From DAOVXM01 sp963746255 (GTDB lineage: Bacteria > Chloroflexota > Anaerolineae > Anaerolineales > UBA4823), in contig CAVVAJ010000009.1 of the NCBI GenBank assembly GCA_963746255.1, positions 558,001 through 622,000 of the forward strand: a stretch of DNA of 64,000 bases. The letters run 5' to 3'. Of the stretch, positions 61,853 to 64,000 are shown in pieces (positions within the stretch are counted from its first letter, which is position 1; each line of letters starts with the position of its first letter). Under the pieces are notes generated by a model that saw nothing but the letters and a program-made list of their open reading frames with translations, made no database searches and was not told the DNA's origin. Position numbers and translations under genes: made by a program.

Positions 61853-62761
61853 ATGAATAATACCCAGGATACGAGCAGTTTCAAGGCCGGATTTATCGCG
61901 GTGATGGGCAAACCCAACGTAGGCAAATCCACGCTTATCAACGCGCTGCTCGGACAAAAAGTGGCTGCTGTCTCACCCCGACCTCAAACAACCCGTAAAC
62001 GACAAATGGGGATACTGACGCTAGATAGTGCCCAGCTTGTGTTCATAGATACACCTGGAGTACATATAGCAAAACACAAGCTTGGGAAAAACATGAATAT
62101 CGAAGCCGCCGATACTCTCCAGGAATGCGACTTAGTATTATATATTGCCGATGCCAGCCAATCACCAGATGACGAAGACCGGTTGATCAACGACCTGCTA
62201 AAAAAGCAGATAACGCGATTACCCGTCATATTGACATTAAACAAGATCGATTTACTAGAAACCAGCAAATTGGCAAATCGTCTTGATGAATACTCTAAAC
62301 TGCTCGATGAGCCATCTGCGGTAACGATATCTGCATTGAGCAATTTCAACTTGGATAAACTGCTAAACACGATCATTGATAACCTACCTGAAGGATATCC
62401 CTTCTTCCCAGAGGGTCAAGTGACAGATCTGTTCGAGCGCGAGCTGGCGGCTGATTTAATCCGTGAAGCGGCGCTCAATTTGCTGCGTGATGAAGTACCT
62501 CATGGTATCGCCATCCGGGTTGATCAATTCACTGAGCGCGACGAGCATGGTGCATATATTGAAGCAACATTATTCGTCGAACGCGAGTCGCATAAAGGGA
62601 TCGTGATCGGAAAAGGTGGCCGGATGTTAAAACAAATCGGATCCACTGCCAGATACGAAATCGAGAACATGAGCGGCCGGAAAGTATATTTACGTTTGCG
62701 GGTCAAAGTCCGGAAGAACTGGCGCAACGATGAGAAAGTTCTGCGCTGGTTTGGCTATTGA
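61853..62761 (+). CDS. era: GTPase Era
   Basis: Era is an essential GTPase that binds the 3' end of 16S rRNA during 30S maturation. The 302-residue product has G1 GKPNVGKST (about 14-22), effector-region PRPQTTRKRQMG, G3 DTPGVH, G4 NKID and a C-terminal KH domain (GIVIGKGGRMLKQIGSTARYEIE). The ATG at 61853 has no ribosome binding site, but TACAAT lies seven bases upstream, so a leaderless transcript is possible. A TTG at 61832 is less likely. It is divergent from rpoB. Confidence 0.96.
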   Translation: MNNTQDTSSFKAGFIAVMGKPNVGKSTLINALLGQKVAAVSPRPQTTRKRQMGILTLDSAQLVFIDTPGVHIAKHKLGKNMNIEAADTLQECDLVLYIADASQSPDDEDRLINDLLKKQITRLPVILTLNKIDLLETSKLANRLDEYSKLLDEPSAVTISALSNFNLDKLLNTIIDNLPEGYPFFPEGQVTDLFERELAADLIREAALNLLRDEVPHGIAIRVDQFTERDEHGAYIEATLFVERESHKGIVIGKGGRMLKQIGSTARYEIENMSGRKVYLRLRVKVRKNWRNDEKVLRWFGY

Positions 62762-62894
62762 TCTGTGTCATCCTGATTCTATTATTCCAGCAAATTGCTG
62801 ATTCAAAGAATTTATTGAGTTGCGAAATAATCGGGGGCAAACGACAGCGGTCTGAAACTGACTAACTTCTCTAGCTGCCCATTGTAAGAAACAA

Positions 62895-62933
62895 CCTGCC
62901 TCCGCATCTCAATTACAGATAGCCGGAGGCAGG
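62895..62933 (-). terminator. Terminator of the bactofilin-like gene
   Basis: Arms CCTGCCTCCG (62895-62904) and CGGAGGCAGG (62924-62933) pair perfectly over ten bases, with an inner ATCT/AGAT pairing in the loop. On the minus strand TTGTTTCTT follows. It lies between convergent era and the gene ending at 62987. Confidence 0.75.
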
Positions 62934-62986
62934 CGTCAACAACGTGAATTGATGGGTGATATATTAACTGATAATCTCAGCTGCGG

Positions 62987-64000
62987 TCAGCTATCAGTTT
63001 GACTCCCTGCTTCTTGCTCATCTTCTACGGTCTGTTCCCCACCCGTCTGCCCCGATTCCGATGGCTCTGATTCACCACCGGTGGATAGCTCAGGGGGTGT
63101 GGGTGGTGTTTGTGGTGCAGATGGTTCAAATGCGGTGGCTGAGTAACTATCACTTGATGGGTAGTCCTGCGTGCCAAATCTCGATAGCAGCAGTGCACCT
63201 AACCCGATCATACCTGCTAGTGCCGGGAAGATCCATCCTAAGCAGGGTATCGCCATATCTAAACCATTGATCACCAGAATTAAGATAAACGTGCCCAAAC
63301 CTGCCGAGAGAGCCGGCGCCCATTCATGGGAAAACATACTGTTCAGTCGTTTTCCGATCTCGTACCCTAAAGCGATCAAACCAAATGCCCAAGCAATAGA
63401 GACTAATAAAACCAGCAGAATCGCACCTGGTATTAAGATGATCGTAATCGAAAGCAGCAGCACTGCAAAAGGTAGCACTACGGCAGTGAGCAAACCTAAC
63501 GCCCAGGACAGCACGGGCTGCTTGAAGGCGGTTTTGGCTGTACGTTCGGTATATTTCGGCAGCAGCAATACAACTAGGATAGCGACTGCAGCCCAAAGGA
63601 AGAGCCTGAAGATGAACCACAAAAGATCAAAAACCGGTGAGAAGCGAAAGCCAAGACGAGGGATTTCGACACCAGCAGGGAAACTGAGTGAGAGCGGTCC
63701 GGTCAGGCCATCGATCAGCTCTCCTGAAATATCTGCTCCAAGCGCCTGATCGACACGCCCACCGAGTAGAACGACATCACCGTCTACGACACCGCTGTCC
63801 CCGACATCGACGACACCGCCCATTGCGATCACATCGCCGGTAATTTCTCCATTGACCTCTAGGGTCCCCCCAAATAGGATTACATCCCCATCGAGGAGTG
63901 ATTCAGCCTCGGTATAAACAATTCCCCCAAAGACAATTAGATTTCCATCCAGTGTCTCGCCGCTATAAAGGGTGTAGGATCCCCCTAAAACAACTTTATC
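62987..64000 (-). CDS. Bactofilin-like (polymer-forming) membrane protein, 5' end cut by window edge
   Basis: The frame is open to the right edge, so about 337 residues are visible without the start. The first 105 residues are a right-handed-helix-like repeat with GDV and GG turns (NLIVFGGIVYTE, GDVILFGGTLEV, GEITGDVIAMGGVV, GDVVLLGGRV), as in polymer-forming cytoskeletal or DUF8173-type proteins. Four hydrophobic helices follow in the middle (around LLWFIFRLFLWAAVAILVVL, VVLPFAVLLLSITII, IALGYEIG and AGMIGLGALLL). A Pro/Ser/Glu-rich tail closes it. It probably assembles at the membrane. The function is unassigned. Confidence 0.8.
   Translation of the reverse strand, partial: DKVVLGGSYTLYSGETLDGNLIVFGGIVYTEAESLLDGDVILFGGTLEVNGEITGDVIAMGGVVDVGDSGVVDGDVVLLGGRVDQALGADISGELIDGLTGPLSLSFPAGVEIPRLGFRFSPVFDLLWFIFRLFLWAAVAILVVLLLPKYTERTAKTAFKQPVLSWALGLLTAVVLPFAVLLLSITIILIPGAILLVLLVSIAWAFGLIALGYEIGKRLNSMFSHEWAPALSAGLGTFILILVINGLDMAIPCLGWIFPALAGMIGLGALLLSRFGTQDYPSSDSYSATAFEPSAPQTPPTPPELSTGGESEPSESGQTGGEQTVEDEQEAGSQTDS

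Noticed and set aside
1..64000. CRISPR arrays, tRNA or rRNA genes
   Set aside because: No regularly spaced repeats, cloverleaf with CCA-type ends or rRNA landmarks were seen on reading both strands. A covariance-model search could still find a tRNA I missed.

Overview
This window is a bacterial chromosome segment, most likely from the phylum Chloroflexota and plausibly class Anaerolineae. That placement is inferred from gene content and protein style and no search was run. Supporting signs are soluble Ser/Thr kinases fused to PQQ-type propellers, a J-domain/von Willebrand A fusion, a DUF971 protein, RNase Y, an FakA/FakB pair, zinc-ribbon forms of S14, L28, S4 and L24, frequent GTG/TTG starts and an otherwise classical ribosomal-protein supercluster.

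Left part (1-9 kb). A partial LiaF-like membrane protein is followed by a short-chain dehydrogenase. Next comes a leftward lipid/repair block: asp23-like, fakA, fakB (DegV), recG, coaD and a coiled-coil protein. rpmB (L28) is divergent from the block and has a clear promoter and terminator.

Signalling part (9-20.2 kb). A membrane-anchored Ser/Thr kinase, a lipid-kinase-like protein, an SH3b protein, a DUF971 protein coupled to an unknown 184-residue protein, a NarL-type regulator and a degenerate FmdB-like protein lead into one compact leftward cassette. Its gene order is kinase with eight PQQ-like repeats, PP2C phosphatase, J-domain/vWA protein, zinc-ribbon/FHA protein, an 80-residue protein and an OmpR-type regulator. 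It has writer, eraser, reader and effector-like parts and is the best candidate here for an under-described system.

Accessory and decayed part (20.2-33 kb). purB is intact, but beside it lies a purH relic. A CoA-binding protein, a badly decayed ISLre2-family transposase (eight in-frame stops, no frameshift), recX, rny, a metallo-hydrolase, an IS200-like element with a broken tnpA, a tryptophanase and a small membrane protein follow. Two inverted copies of a roughly 121-bp MITE-like element sit at 20.6 and 32.7 kb. The second supplies the stop codon of the membrane-protein gene.

Housekeeping part (33-64 kb). After an rRNA-methyltransferase-like gene and mazG, one long leftward supercluster runs from rpoB (right) to rpsI (left): rpoB, rpsL, rpsG, fusA, tuf, the S10, spc and alpha clusters, truA, rplM and rpsI. 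rpoC does not follow rpoB, and infA is absent between map and rpmJ. rpoB is split by a one-base frameshift. Strong promoters with hairpin-bearing leaders precede both rpoB and rpsL, and a large structured terminator follows rpsI. era is divergent from rpoB, and a partial bactofilin-like membrane protein runs off the right edge. No tRNA, rRNA or CRISPR array was recognised.
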